A DNA stretch of 64,000 bases from Nautilus pompilius (GCA_018389105.1 JACATO010000120.1:186001-250000); one strand, 5' to 3'. Numbered from the stretch's first letter, positions 1-13,582 are shown. The notes: a model not told the origin generated them from the letters alone. Numbers and translations are program-made.

Positions 1-761
1 CTTCACATGTTATCTAGGTTAGGCATTGTCCATAAGAGAACAGGATCACAATGGCAGCTCCATCACTCAGCTTGTTAACATTTTTAAAGGCAATTACTTG
101 AATTAGCAATTCTTGATCAGTCAACATAGATAATATTTCTAAGAATTAATAACTAAGTATTAAAAAAAAAACTGGAGAAGTTCTCTATATCATGAAAATT
201 GGACTTTAATGCTACACTGATTGCTTGCATTGGATTATGTAAAATGTGTGTATATTCTATAATCAACATTTTAGATCTACTTTTTAAAACAAATTTCTGA
301 TATACATATATAGGTTTTTAATGATTAGCTCTGATTTCAAGTATCTTATATATACTTTGCAAAATATTTGTCTGTGTATTTTTTTATTCTTTCATCAAAA
401 CAGTATATTGGTAGAATTTTCATAAGTTCTCTAAGTTTAAACTGAACAATTATTCGGGGTGTTTGTACTTTTGAATTTTTATTAGCAAATAAATTTTTAA
501 GATTTTTGTCAACTGAATAAAATTTGGGGGAAGCGCGGTTTAGTGTACACATCAGTCCCAGAGGGAAAGGGTCCTTTAGATCTATTTGCCTTTCTGCCCG
601 TGGAGAAGGCCAGAAATTCTGTTGTGAATTTTACTAATTGGCCAAATAGTTGGTAATCAGCCATCATGCTAATTGACACGTTCTTAGGGTTCCAGCTTCT
701 TTTTTAATAAATTTCACTTTTTGGAGCTTAAAGTTAATTTAAATGATTCTCTTCTTTTCAG
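1..761. other. LENG8 upstream intron, no exon recognised
   Basis: No coding exon is recognised here. The first supported LENG8 exon begins at 762 directly after a pyrimidine-rich tract ending in TTTTCAG. The missing N-terminal part of LENG8 must lie upstream of the window or in exons too diverged to see. The sequence is AT-rich without clear repeats. Confidence 0.5.
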
Positions 762-3700
762 TTCAAAACCACCACCTGGAAGTATTGAAAGAACAAACGA
801 ATGGCCACCTTCATTAAAGTAAGCAGGCACAGCTATATTTTATTTTATTTTAAATGTTGTAAATATGCTAGCCATGGCCAAAAAAGGGTTAAAAAACAAA
901 CTTTTTTGTATAAGTCATTTGAAGAATATTTGTGGGTTTCTTTGCATCACACATACATAAAGGCAGCTCTACAAACTCTGTTCTTTACTACAGCAGCATA
1001 ATTACTGTTGTGCCTTTTGGGCAAGTTTCGCTTTAGATTATGGAGCTGAGGTGATGGGCTCTTTCAATAAGTTAATTAGTTATAACTGCTCTCTTATTTT
1101 CTGTTAGGTAACTCAGAAGATGTTCAGAATAGAATATCTGATGTATATGATTGCTTTGGGTTCATAAATCTTGCCTCTTCTTTATTACAGAGTGAATGTT
1201 GCTTATTTGTTTGTAGGGATTATGTGCAGAGAGCCTTTGCAAGTGTAAATGAGGAGTGTCATAAAGATGAGATGGAGAAAGCATTGAAGAAGAAATTAAA
1301 GGATGTATTTGATGATGAAACTGCTTGGACTGTAGACTGGAGCAAAGAACCATTGCCAGTGTAATTATCCCTTATGCTGACTTTGCATCTTGTCTACATG
1401 ATCTTCCTGAATTTTGAACTCCTAGTTACATTTTCAAGTTAAGAACAAGATTTAGCTGCACATTTAAAATATTCTATATATAAATTCAAAACATTACGTG
1501 TGCATGCACACACGCACATGCATTCACACACATGTGCGCATATCTGTTAGGGACACTCGTGTATGTATGTGTGTGTGTGTGTGTGCATATAATTAAATTA
1601 AGAAAATTACTTAGTTACATTTCTCAACAAATATTTATTTCTGCTTAGCCCATGTTTTATTTTGATTACTTTGAGAATACACTGCCATTGCATCAACATA
1701 TATTTTTCTAGCTGCTGCTTTTTGTGATAATCCTCACTATAATTAGCTGTCATGAGCAAGGTTTTGACATTGTTGATCTAGGAGGTATATTTTTGTTACT
1801 TGGTTTTACTTTGTTCAATGCTTCCACTGGGTAAGAGGGAGGTAAAGCATCCTTTGCTGCTGTTTCATGTGAATTTCTAGGAACAGACTCTGTTGATGAA
1901 GTACGTCCAGGTCAATCTGCTACATGCATTCAGTTCTCTGCTGTTGACCTTCAATTATTATTACTGTCTTTGCATTTAAATTCCCAGCTGAACGTAAATA
2001 AAATATTGTAAATAACTCTATTTTAACTTACTTTAGGAATTTGAGAGACCGTGTAAAATTTCAACAAATCAATCATTTGGCAACAATAAGGAAAAAAGAT
2101 TTTTTGATGTAGAAATGAAATTAAAGTAACAAATGAATCTGGTGATTTTTGATTTACTAACAGTTAAATAAATTAAAGTGAAAAAGTATAAGTCATTCAT
2201 TCATTTTCTTAAGAAAGGGAGGTTTAGAGTATACTATAACTGATCTATCAGTTAACTAGATATGCTAAATTTCAAAGGGCACAACAGTGAAATTGGGGGG
2301 ATTATTATCTTTCAAAAGTGCATTTTTATGTGTGTACTACTACTATTGTTAGGTCTGAGTGAGGAGTCACCTGCTGACTAGTTTATCTTTCAAATGTTTA
2401 TGCTGAGAATGTATTGAAACTTTTGCTGGGCAAAATCATACTAGTACTTATACATTGCTACCAGAATTCAAAACTCAGCACAGCAGTAGAAAAGACATTT
2501 ATAGTAGGCTAATACAATACACACTAAATTTTATTCTTGAGCCCAAAAGGATTGCCACCGCTGAGTTTTAAATTTAAATGTCTTGGTTTGTATCAGATAC
2601 GTAAGATGAGAAATATAGTTTAAGAGAAGAAAAATTGCAGAAACAAAAAAAATAAGACAACCTTTGCCTTCTGTTTCAGGATAAAGTATCCAGATAGAAG
2701 GGGAAATAAACGGAAGAGAAGTCGTTGGGAGTCAAAATGCAAAGATAGTAATAGTGAGAAAGTATCATCAAGAGGACCTTACACTGGAGATAGAGTGCCA
2801 ACATACAGAACTTCTCGATCCCGCAGCAAAAGTAGGTCAAAAAGCAGATCAAAATCTCCGCGAGATAGACGATATAGAAACAACATAGCTAGGAGACATA
2901 GATGTCACAGCAGGTGAGTTTATTTGTTATTGTGGTTGGGCCAACTGTGGAACACTTAGTTTTTAAGTGGAGGGGACCATAGAGTTTTCAATTAACATAA
3001 AGCTATAAAAACAGTGGAAAACCCAGGATTAGTTTCCTCTCACCGTTGTTAGTTAATAAGGTTCACTTTTATATGAGTTGAAAAAACACATTGTGTGAAA
3101 TTTGCTCGATATGCCTACATGGTTCTTCATTCACTGCTCATGAAACTAAAAATGATGGAAGAATTTTTTGTTTTTCTTTATTTAAAGTGGGTATATTCAA
3201 AAGTAAAGCCGACAGTATCTTGCTTAAAATGTGAGGTTACACTGATTTATTTACATTAAGCAGATAGCTAAATGGGAAATAGTGTTGATGCTGTGTGTTT
3301 TTTTTTTGTTTAAAGCAAAATGGAGAATAGTGTCTGTAGTTCAGCATTAAAAAAAAACCCTGAGCGTATCAGTATTGCACAATATTTCCAACTGCTTGTA
3401 TTTTATAGCCATAGTAGCAGTGATGCTTCTAGTAACTCTGATGGCAGTTCATCTTCGACTACATCAGTACCAACACCAAAACAGAATTATAGACCACGTA
3501 GTCGAGGCCGTGGACAACAGAGGGGTCGGGGGCGAGGTCGAGGCAGGGGCACTAGAGGCCGGAACAGAAATGATGTCCACACATTTGGAAAAAAGGGTAA
3601 AAAAGGGTAGGTATCACACTGCCTTAAATGTTGTCACTATCTTCAAATCTAGCTAAAAAAATTTTTCAAACTTCTGTAAAACTATTTTAGCATTATATAA

Positions 3701-6700
3701 AGAGGGAAGAAAAAATTAACACTTGCTTAGTTGCCTGCTGCTCTTCTATACAGATTTATCTGTGTCTTTTTACCTTCTGTTCATTTTTCTGTATTGTACT
3801 AATTTTTACTAATTTTCTCTATATTTTTGTGGGGAAAAAGCTTAAGATTTTGATTGGAACTTTTTTCACACCACCACCTTGGCTTGATATTAAACTTAGT
3901 CATTGATTCACATCACACAAACTGGGATACCATCAAACAGCCTTAATACCATAAAAAGAAATTAAGCACCATTAAATTTTATGATTATATAGATCCAATT
4001 TTTGCTATATGCATTCATGCATGAGATGTGGCAAGTTGTGGATGGAGCTTGAAATTTTTTCAGATATCTTTGTTAACTAAAAATACATGATGAAAATGAT
4101 GAATTTGATCATTATATCTATCTATCACTTTATGGCTTGAAGAATTATTGGTTTTCAGATATTAACCATATTTTCATCAGCCATGTGTCCAAATTACAGG
4201 AAAACCAATACTGCTACTAATTGTCTTCAATTTGGATGTCCTAAGACATTTACCAAGAAAATATGAATGCCCCCTTTAAGAAATCTGATGCAATCCTGTT
4301 GCTAACACGAGTGCGCATGGTTAATCTAGAGCAGGCAGGAGAACTACTACTAATCTGCTCTAGGCATACTCTGTAAGATATCCATAACTGAATGAATATT
4401 ACATTTTCTTTTTTGGGCCATTGCATGCACCAAATGTAACTTGATAACATGGCAGAAGATCTGCTAGTAAGGTGAAAAGGTTTTGAAGAGATCATAAGAA
4501 GCCAAGAATCAGAGCAACATCATCCAGACAGTTGCTTTTGGTTGGGATAATGATCTAGGGTTGCATCACTTATCACTGCAAGATGGGTATGATTGGAATG
4601 CCATGCATGTTAAGTGCAACCTGTTAACAAGGAAACATGGTAGTGGTCTCAGTTATCTCTTATTTTAAAGGCTATACCTTTGCTGTTTGCCTAATTTTCA
4701 TTCATAATAATGACAGACCCTACAGAACACCAGTATAATATTTCCCAAAAGCCTACAAAGTTCATTCCCTACTGTGATTTACAACAAGTCAAGATTTCAA
4801 CCCAAATGAGCATCTGTGGGACTGTCTGAGATGGAAAATAAGACAGGGGGAACCTTTTGTGAAGAATCTGGCAGAATTTGGCTAGGCACTTTCGAGAAGA
4901 TGGGGCACAAATTTCCCATATTTGGATCCAGTATCTTGATAAGTTCATGGGGAGTAGGTATGAGGCAGTTGTTTGTGAATAAGGATCAGCAACTTGAAAT
5001 TGACTCCTGGTCCTTTTCCATTAAAGTCAGCTGGAATCAGCCTTTGTGTCAGATGTTCAAATGGGTGAATGTGGCTAGGGCCACTGATGAGTTATTTAAT
5101 GACTACTACTGTCTATACTACTTGTAGAAGGATTCTGGTCCTCATTACCACTTCCTCAGGCTATTTATATTGCTTCATTTTCTTGCAAAAGTGATTTTAC
5201 TAGTGAAGCTACTAGCTACTAACATGAACCATATGTATTACCAGTTTATTTACTTGATATGTAATGGAATTCAATGATGAATTTTTTTATTCTGGTGAGG
5301 TGGTGGTTTCAAGTGTTTACACCTCAGATCTTTCATCATTTAGCTGGTCGGACGGTAATGAACAGACATCAGATGTGAACAGTGAGAACAGTAAGTCATC
5401 TGCAGCCAATCAGTGTGCCAGTGTTTTCGCATTTTGTCAGCTTGAAGATGGATGTTCCTGTTGATGTTAAGCCTTTGGATTTCTTCCACCACATGACTTT
5501 AGAATCTAATTGCTATGCCATACAGAACTAGAGGACGGCAGGCAGAGTTGACACCTGGATGTACATCACCAAGGAAGAGATGAAAGGATTTGTAGTGGTA
5601 GACATAACTATGATTCTGTGCCATCCATTGGGGATGAGAAATTAATTGAGTATTGGCACATACCAAAATGAGTTGGTTGGTTTATCTTTGATTTGATGGT
5701 TGGTAGATTCATGCTGCTACAGTATTAGTCTTTGGCCACTACTGCCTTATAATGGATTTGTTGTCTGGTGTTCAAGAAAGACAAAAACTTAAACATCATC
5801 ATCTCTATCTATGTACATAATCGTGAGTGATAAAGAGTGCACATAATCACTTATAAGTGTGAAAGTTTGGACAAGTGGGAAGGAGGTTGGGAATGCATGG
5901 CTAGTTTTTAAAACAAAGTAATTCTTCAAGAGAGACACTTTTAAAAGACTGTTAAGAGGTGCAAGAATGCTTAAATCATAAATTACTCAACATAAATCTA
6001 GTTATTTTATGTGATAACATTTCAAGAATTAAAGATAAATCTTTAGCAAATGGCTTTAGGCTTCTACATAAAATAAACTTCAGTTTTGTTTTTTATATTT
6101 AGCAAGAATTAATACAATTTGATGTCTTGCTTTTAAAAAAATTTTATTCCAAAATTGAAATATGGTGCAGGAAGTGTCATACTCAGCAAAATAACATTTC
6201 TGGGACTGACCCCTCCCTCTTTTTCCTCTGTTGTATTCTTTGTTTGCTCCTTATTTTACTTCATTGGCAGTTAGGCTGTGTGGGTATGTTTTTGGAGGGA
6301 TGGCTGACATTCCTAAAGTATCCATTACATCATGCTGTTGAATGCTTATTATTATTTCTTTTTTTTTCTTTCTAATTTTAGTTATGTGTCTTTTGAGTAT
6401 GACGCACCGGACAAAGAAGAGAAATTACAGAAGAGAGCAGCCAGGTTTGTGGACCATCTGACCAGTGTGGATAAACAGTATCAACAGACATTAACCCTGA
6501 CCATCAACAATTTTGTGGTGGGTGTCTTCCTTCTACCAATGCTTGTAGAAACTAGTATAGAAACACAGTTTTTGTTCATAACTGGTGATCCATGTAATTC
6601 TTCTTGGATTATCTTCTATTGACAGAATACCAGTAGTGAGGAGGAAATTGCAACCGGCAACTTGAGGATAGTTGGCATGTGTCAGGACCTAGAAAAACCT

Positions 6701-9700
6701 TACCTTCGCCTTACCTCTGTAAGTTCATTAACCATAGCAAATTTAAAGCCTCATTTTTGTCATTCAGTTTTCTTATTAGTATTAGCTTTTTGTTTTTTTT
6801 TTTGTTATTTGTTAATAAGTCTTCCTTTTTGAAGATACATGTTTGCCCACTGTTTAAACACTCAGATGTAAAAAGATGATTTTTTTTTCAGTTAAAATTT
6901 AAAAACAAAAAACTTGCTCTCTGATAAATCGCTTGAGACTTGGATGACTATTAATCTACATATTAACAGTATTAGCTAGTCAAATGTACCAGTGTAAAGG
7001 TAGTGAGCTTTTTAGCACATGCTTTGTAATGTGTTGATACACGGCCATACTTTATTTTATATCTTTCATACTGAACTTGTTTGTTTTAATACTTTTTTCT
7101 GAAGACACCTAAATAAATGAGGCTTAATGAAATTTGAAATGTGTAATTCCTAGCTGTGATTTATGCTATTATTGGTAATTATGGAAGAGAGTACAGAATC
7201 GGTTAATGTAGGTAAAAAGAAATTTTTTGTAGGCTAAAGTTTGATTGGCAGTGATAATTTTTATTCCAACCCCGCCCCTCCCCCATTTGTTTCAAGTCAG
7301 AATTTGGATTGAAGATTGTACGATGCTAGATTGATATTAGCTTGTTGCGTATTAGTTAAATATATTTGGCTTCAGTTTTGTTGTTTTCTTTGGTGTTATT
7401 GTTAATGAATAGTAAGTTTAGTTTGTGATCTGGCACTTAATGTGTCTAGCAAAACAAATGTTTTTGTCTTTTAGATTGAAATGATAAAAGGTAGAAGCTA
7501 ACTTTTTGCATACAGACCTACTGGAAAACAATTTATCATTGATAGCAATTATTGCTTCTTATGTTATCTGTTAAGTGTACTTTTTTTTTTTACTATTTGA
7601 TATTCTTGCTGACCATCACACAATGGTAGCCATTTGTCTGAATTTGAACAAAGTAGAAACAACAACTTCATTTTTGCTATTAATTAAAATGTATTTTTTT
7701 AAAATTTGCTTTTATGTTGTTTATCTGTCTTTATAGGCTCCTGATCCAGCAACCATCAGGCCACTAGAAGTGTTGAAAAAGTCTTTAATGATGGTTCAGG
7801 CCCATTGGAGAGAAAAACAAGATTACAACTGTGTGTGTGAACAGCTCAAGTCAATTAGACAGGATCTTACGGTGGGTGAATAGTCACCTTAACAGTTAGA
7901 AATACTTTTGCCTAACACTGCTTTCCACTTTGTCGGAGATGTTTGCAGAAATTCAAACAGTTATCAGTTTTTCATTCTCAAAATTGTAACTCACTTAGAG
8001 CAAAGTAATCGATCATCTTTAATGAACTAGTGTTATTAAGATTTATTGGTAACTTTTCATTTTTTCAATTAATTATTTTTATTTCTAGTTGTGTGAGCTT
8101 ATCGGTATCATGTTCTACTTGATATTACAATAACAGTATCTCTCTGGTTTTAAGGTAAAATGAGTAGTCACAGGCACTTTCCAGTTAAAGAAGTTTTAGC
8201 AGGGATGAAGAGAGATGAAGTTGAGGAGGAAGTATCAGAAATTGAGGATTTCATTGATGATGATGATTCTGACTTCTGCAATTCATCCTCTTCATAGTCT
8301 GAGAATTTGGATAACATATCTATTTTGAGCAGAAATGAAATCTTTAGATCTAGAGATGGAAAAATAAGTGGGAAGAATCTTCATGAGCAATTGGCTCCAT
8401 GGCCTATTCGATCAATATGCTGTGGCACATGTATGCATAGCTTAAAACTGTCAATCAATCTTTTCATACTACATACATTCGTGAATCTCATTCTGGAAAT
8501 GACCATCTTGGAAAGCAAGTGTCTTCAGCAAAAAAAATGGAATGACATTGACTATGTGTAAACTTATTTTGGATTACTTTTGTTGGCAGATGTTTACAGG
8601 TCCAACAGAAATGCAACTGCTAGCCTTTGGAATGGAATGCTGAAACTATTTGGGCTATATTTCTTGCCACATGTCTCTTGAAGCATTTTGTAAGATTGGT
8701 TTACTGATTTGATTTGACAGTCATGAAACCATGGCCTGCCATCATAAACAGGACATGAGAAGTATGAGACAAATTAATTGAGATTTTACCTTTGTTGTAT
8801 GACCCACAGCCAAATGTTACATGGACAAATGATTGTGCCCTTCATGGGGCACTGTCTCTTTAGGCAGTACATGTCTAAGAAGCCAGCATGATACAGTTTG
8901 TAGTTGTGGGTGGCCTGTGACACCAAATCCAGCTACACCTGGAATATGCAGGTGTAAACTGGGAAACTGCTTTGTGATGTCCAAGCCATAAAATCACAGT
9001 AGATAGATTTTTCATATTGTATCAGCTTGTGGTTGAACTTCTCAAGGAAAATACTTCCAGCTGGTGTTCTACAAATGAAAGATTGTCCAGTTTGTTCATT
9101 AACATTTGTGTTCGGGCTGACAACCATTGTCATTTCCTGTTGGGTGAGGAGGAATAAAAATGTTCTTGTCATGAACACGTCATACAAGTATGCAACAGTA
9201 AATGGAGAAAATGAGAGGAAGCTCCACATCCTTGATCACAACACCACAAAGGGAGGTGTGGATAACCTCGAAAACCAGATCTGAGGCACCTAGAGGATCT
9301 GCAGCAACTGAAATGGGCAAAAATTGAGCTGTAACCTTTTACCTATCCAGCAATGACGACAAGACAAACATCACCTGTGTGAGGTGCTAAAAAAAACATT
9401 TCTTCAAACAACATAGCATTACATTTTTTCCCAGCCCTGTGCAATGTAATATACATTTGTGGCTTTTCTACTTAATCCTAGGCACAATTGTGATTGATTT
9501 TTTTTCCATTTGTTGATTGGAAGCATTTTGTGTGCGCTTTTGGTTATAGGTACCAACCAAGCTGTTTTCTTTTTTTTTTACTATACATAAAAAAAAAAAC
9601 TTTAGTAAATAAATTTACCTTTTTTATATTACAGTTAAGAGAATTAACCATTATTTTTTTTTTGTCCTGGGCACTAAAAGATGAATGCTAATGTTTATAA

Positions 9701-12700
9701 CACAAACTTTCCTAAATTCACAAGTAATATGAAGGTTAAAGTGTTTCTGATTTTCTCTGTTTACAGTTTACCTCCTGAGCTACAGACAGACAGACAGGGA
9801 GGGCGGCACTTCTTTCTGTACTGAGAGATTTTTGTTTTCAGCTTAAAGAAATAAACTTGTAAATTTCTGTATTTTCAGCTTCAAGGAGTCAGGGATATTT
9901 TTTCTGTGAGGGTTTATGAAACACATGCAAGGATTGCCATGGAAAAGGTCAGTTTATAGTGTTCAGAATTATTTATGGACAAATTTGTCATAGCAAAAGC
10001 AGATAAACTTTATTAGTCTTCGTGTAGTTGTAAATAATGTTTTGCTTTGCTGTCTTTTTGTAGGGAGACCATGAAGAATTTAACCAGTGCCAAACCCAGC
10101 TGAAATTGTTATATCATGAAGAACTTCCAGGAAATGTAGCAGAGTTTACAGCCTACAGAATTTTATATTATATATTTACATCCAACACGCTAGGTATCCT
10201 TTACTCTTTAGTTTGATAGCTATTAAACTGTGTGAGAGAGAAAGGTACAATGTAAAGGTTCAAGAGGGAAAAAAATGGCAACTGTCACTCATGTAAATGG
10301 AAATAGGATATTTTTTATTGATAACCACCCCCCCCCCAAATTTTATTTTGTTTTTAAAGCGTTGTTGCTAACATTTTTGGTTTTACGTTTTCTTTTATGT
10401 TGGAAAAATGTATTAATAGAAACGTTTGTTAATATTGCTAGTCTGCTGTGGGTTGGTTTGTTTACTCGTCTCTTTTTATTGTTCATCCCAGTAAATCTGC
10501 TTAACAAACAGCTGAAGGCTCTATCCTCTATCCCCAGGTCAAACAAAACAGATCAATACTTATCACAGGTATTTTACTTGATATATTGATTTGGGCTCAT
10601 CAAGAGAAGGAAAGAAGGAAGACTTTAAAACTGATATTTACATCTTCAGCCCTACTACCTACCCGGGAGCCATTTTGTACAAGAAGAATTTCTGGGTGCA
10701 ACTGTGTTCTGTTAATGAACTGAATTTAACTCACCCCTCACGAGTCGGGTGGTCACTTTCTCGTTGTTACAAAAATTCATTGTCATTGCGGAAAAATAGA
10801 TTTCGTTTTTATTTTTCATTTGAGAATTTCCGTGGGCAGGGAGAAGCCATTTGCCATCCTCTATTTTATTCTCAGTGCATCATGTGAGGAATTAATGAAA
10901 AATCTCTTCCCCAACTTCATTGGTAGAAACTCTAGTGAAGCGTTAATGATGTCTAGTAAAACAAAAGAAGTACCTCAAACTACTACACAATTAGTCACGC
11001 GGCAGTGCAGATGACATTCAAGGAAGACAGTCAGATGAGCAGCTTTCCTACCAGTGATAAAGTTAAAAGCTGCTTCAGTTTGTTGAAGCAGAAGCACAGG
11101 CAGCAACGCACAGCAGGTGGTCAGAATTGATCACACGTTCTACCTGCTTCCCATGTTATATTGCCTCAGGACTATATCTGCATACTGTTCAGATAACGCT
11201 GTTTTGGATGCTTCTGCAATGACAATTTGGTGAATGTCAACAACCCCATAGTAAAGAGTGACTGCCTGGCTCAAGAGGGGCGTATTAAAGATAAATTCTT
11301 GATAGATGTTCTTAGTTTAAATGCAATGATTGCACATTACTTTCTGAATGAAAAATTTAAACACAGAAAAAATGTTTGAATGTTTAGCTGAAAATAACCT
11401 GGGTTTCTAACTGGCAACTTGATATGGCCATGTTCTATAATTCCCACTACTTAAAGAAAAATTAGAAAACTTTCAAATATAATCTTCTAAATGCTTTAGC
11501 AAGTTTCCTTTTTAAGTGTATTAGTCATTTTAAACATTTCTCTGAATGAATGAAGTCAACTAAACTTTGATGAAACAAATTTTCATTGTCTTCAGTGATC
11601 AAGCTAGCTAAAATTAGAAGTGATATGCATGCAGTTTTTATGAGTGTGCATAGTCAACCCACACAAGATTTGGCATGTTTTACTTTTGTGGACAGCTGCT
11701 GATGCAGTTTTGTTTTGAAAAGATCCTTAACATGAAATTCAGATTTAACAACAGCTCTTTCATCACTACAGCCACAACACAGGCAGGATGATTGTGTGGC
11801 TCATGCCTTGTTAGTAAGATCTGCTTGGGCTCTTAATAATTACCACAAATTTTTCAAACTGTATAGGGTTGCGCCTAAAATGTGTGGCTATCTCATGGAT
11901 TGGTTCGTGGAGAGAGTTAGGAAGACAGCCCTCAAAGCAATGATCAAATCGTACGTATTTTGGGATAATATGAAGGTTTTCGAAATATTCCAGTTCTTTG
12001 TACTCGGTACCAATGATTGTTATTTCTCACCTTTTATTTTGATAACCAACTCTATTTCAGATCAGCCTATTTTCAAATGAGACCCAGTACTGACTGACTT
12101 GTAGCTTAAGCAGATATCCTTTAAATGATAGACAACATAACTTATTACAGGTCGATGCACTAGCAAGACTTTCTTTTGGTGGGGGGGGAGAAAAAAATCG
12201 GTTACCATTGAAATGTTCCGTCAGTTGAAAACGAAAGAAACTACTTGTAATCACTTGGCAAATTAAACAAAGGATGTTTGTGATTGGAAGTTATTCTGCT
12301 CATTTGATGCTTTGTTCAACTGTTAAGTGATTTTATTTCAAAATGTGTTGTGTGGAGATAGATTTAGCTGAGCATCCAACAAGGGGAAAGGTTTTTTTAC
12401 TTATGTTCAGCAGAGTTTTAAAAAATGCAGACAGTCGGTGCACGCAGGGGCCCAGGTTGGTGGTGTAGGGGGTCAGTGGTACACTGAACAAATTCTCTGA
12501 TCTGGATGTTAAATAATAATAATAAAATTGCCAAAACCACGGCATGTGCTGCCAGTGAACCGTTATGGGAAACAATTCTACAAGAATTATGAAAACTAGT
12601 ATTTATTTTTTAATTACAAAAAGAAGAAAAATAAATTTTATTTTGTAAGAAGAGAACTTTTTCTAATTCTCTTTGCAGATAGCTAAATTTCTTAACTTTT

Positions 12701-13130
12701 GTTTATAAAATTATAAGCCAAACTATTAAGTAATAAAAAGACTAATTACTTGTAAAAACTGAGTCCTCATTAAGTGTACATTGAAATGCTAGTTTTGTAT
12801 ATGTATTGGTGTCTGCTAATATTTGTTCTGCTATAGATTGTTTTCTAGGTGAGGAAAATAAAAAGGTAAGTGAACAAAGTTTTAAAAATTATTGTTTGTT
12901 AAGCTAATTACATTATTCTTTTCTTCTTTTTCATTATTGCCGACCCCTTTTCCACTACTACCATGTAAACTTCTAGTTACCGTCCCACGCTGTCCGTAGG
13001 TTACATCCAGAGTGAATTAGCATTTTCTAACCGGGAGGATTGTATACAGTTCCTTACAGAGAAGGGTGTGGTGTTGAATGATGACCAGATCAACGGAAAG
13101 CTCAGTATGGCTGCCATTCAGGCGTTATAG
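762..13130 (+). CDS. LENG8: LENG8 orthologue (SAC3/GANP family, Thp3-like), 5'-truncated by window
   Basis: Twelve exons splice in one frame: 762-818, 1217-1360, 2680-2913, 3409-3606, 6382-6517, 6626-6718, 7737-7871, 9879-9947, 10064-10193, 10492-10568, 11772-11950 and 12977-13130 (stop TAG 13128-13130). They give 534 residues. All junctions are GT-AG with matching phases. The product runs from a [10 protein letters not shown] motif through an RS/RGG-rich segment to a SAC3/GANP domain with landmarks [46 protein letters not shown] and [18 protein letters not shown]; all match LENG8 of vertebrates. Vertebrate LENG8 is about 800 residues, so roughly 250 N-terminal residues lie outside. The family corresponds to yeast Thp3, which works with a PCI partner (Csn12; PCID2 in animals) and Sem1/DSS1 in nuclear RNA metabolism. 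The orthology call is firm; function is by family. Confidence 0.93.
1559..1586. repeat. (TG)n microsatellite
   Basis: TG/TATG repeat of about 28 bp in a LENG8 intron. Confidence 0.9.
2680..3606 (+). CDS. LENG8: LENG8 RS- and RGG-rich exons
   Basis: Two exons (2680-2913 and 3409-3606) encode the low-complexity middle of the protein. The first has an Arg/Ser run ([19 protein letters not shown]) typical of splicing-related proteins. The second has Ser-rich sequence and then alternating Arg-Gly ([20 protein letters not shown]), likely an RNA-binding or methylation-prone segment. They join in phase 2 and continue into 6382. Human LENG8 has a similar Ser-rich, then RG-rich order at this place. Confidence 0.85.
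4240..4860 (+). mobile_element. Decayed Tc1-like transposon remnant
   Basis: It lies in a LENG8 intron. Near 4793-4846 one frame reads [18 protein letters not shown], the catalytic C-terminal motif of Tc1 transposases (usual form DLNPIEHLWD). Upstream, near 4305-4370, a frame with a possible helix-turn-helix reads [14 protein letters not shown]. Stops and frameshifts interrupt the rest, and no terminal inverted repeats were recognised, so the limits are approximate. Confidence 0.6.
5264..5800 (+). mobile_element. piggyBac transposase remnant (N-terminal half)
   Basis: It lies in the same LENG8 intron as the Tc1 remnant. A broken reading frame shows WSDGNE, then [19 protein letters not shown], then [17 protein letters not shown]. 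This is the order seen at the start of the piggyBac transposase domain (the pLDfF block, the NrYA block, and the W..t.eEmkaF block). At least one frameshift lies near 5450, and in-frame stops occur. No termini were recognised. Confidence 0.6.
6382..13130 (+). CDS. LENG8: LENG8 SAC3/GANP domain exons
   Basis: Nine exons encode the conserved helical SAC3/GANP region and C-terminus. Exon 6382-6517 carries [11 protein letters not shown], the conserved block just before the domain. Exon 10492-10568 is only 77 nt and is identified by phase (1 to 0) and by its reading NKQLKAL, in the place of a poorly conserved vertebrate segment. Exon 11772-11950 contains [17 protein letters not shown]. Its donor is GTACGT, and the split codon TC|T restores KSYRPTL in the last exon. 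The final residues are AAIQAL. Confidence 0.9.
8161..9340 (+). mobile_element. piggyBac transposase remnant, PGBD-like
   Basis: It lies in LENG8 intron 7872-9878. The frame opens at 8161 with an acidic N-terminus ([11 protein letters not shown]), as in PGBD-type transposases. Downstream pieces include [34 protein letters not shown] and [13 protein letters not shown], which match the conserved VPFKGR...RQYmpsKP, NaqvYtGk and nktKGGVD motifs in order. Several stops and frameshifts make it inactive. It is a different copy from the remnant near 5.3 kb because both retain the N-terminal part. Confidence 0.78.
10569..11771 (+). other. LENG8: LENG8 intron, unclassified sequence
   Basis: The 1.2-kb intron lies between the 77-nt exon and the exon encoding VAHALL. 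Short open frames exist but show no family motif. The stretch 10720-11250 is less AT-rich than its surroundings and could be an old repeat that I cannot classify. Confidence 0.4.
12849..12865 (+). other. LENG8: Possible 17-nt cryptic microexon in LENG8 last intron
   Basis: The 17-nt segment is flanked by a good acceptor (TTTTCTAG) and a strong donor (GTAAGT). Inserted after the split codon TC it would read TCG TGA, an immediate stop, so inclusion would truncate LENG8 before its last 51 residues. The two flanking exons join in frame without it, so I leave it out of the CDS. It may be a chance match. Confidence 0.25.
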
Positions 13131-13582
13131 CAGCAGCTACCACCACCACGGTGTTTTCCTTTCAGGGAGTTCCGGGTTTTGTCAGGCACTTCACCTCTAG
13201 TTCATGCTGTCATGGACCAGAGGTGTAGTGGTTCTTTTCAGTTCAGCTCAGCTCAGCTCATCTGTTCTCCATCATAGTCTTTGTACCATAGCAATCTGTC
13301 TTTGCATGTCGATAACCTACAAAAGATTTCTCTATTTTTCTCTCTCTCTCAAAGCAGATTACTAAGTTTGTGGAGGTAGCTTCACACGTTCTACAGAAAG
13401 ACTTGTTCTCGTTATTTCCCATTTCTGAACTGATTACTTGAATGAGAGTGTGCAGTGAAGAGGGCATTACTTCCTGGAGGATTAAATTTACCACAAGGAT
13501 CAACTCGTTCGAAAATCTCTTTTCCGGACTAAATATTTTCGACTAATTCTAGACGAGATGGTTACGGTATGTAAGAAGATGC

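Noticed and set aside
3320-3408. A + strand ATG and open frame directly before LENG8 exon 3409-3606
   Set aside because: The sequence up to 3408 ends in a pyrimidine-rich tract plus ATAG, and the exon phase matches the preceding exon at 2913. The upstream part is intron that happens to be open.
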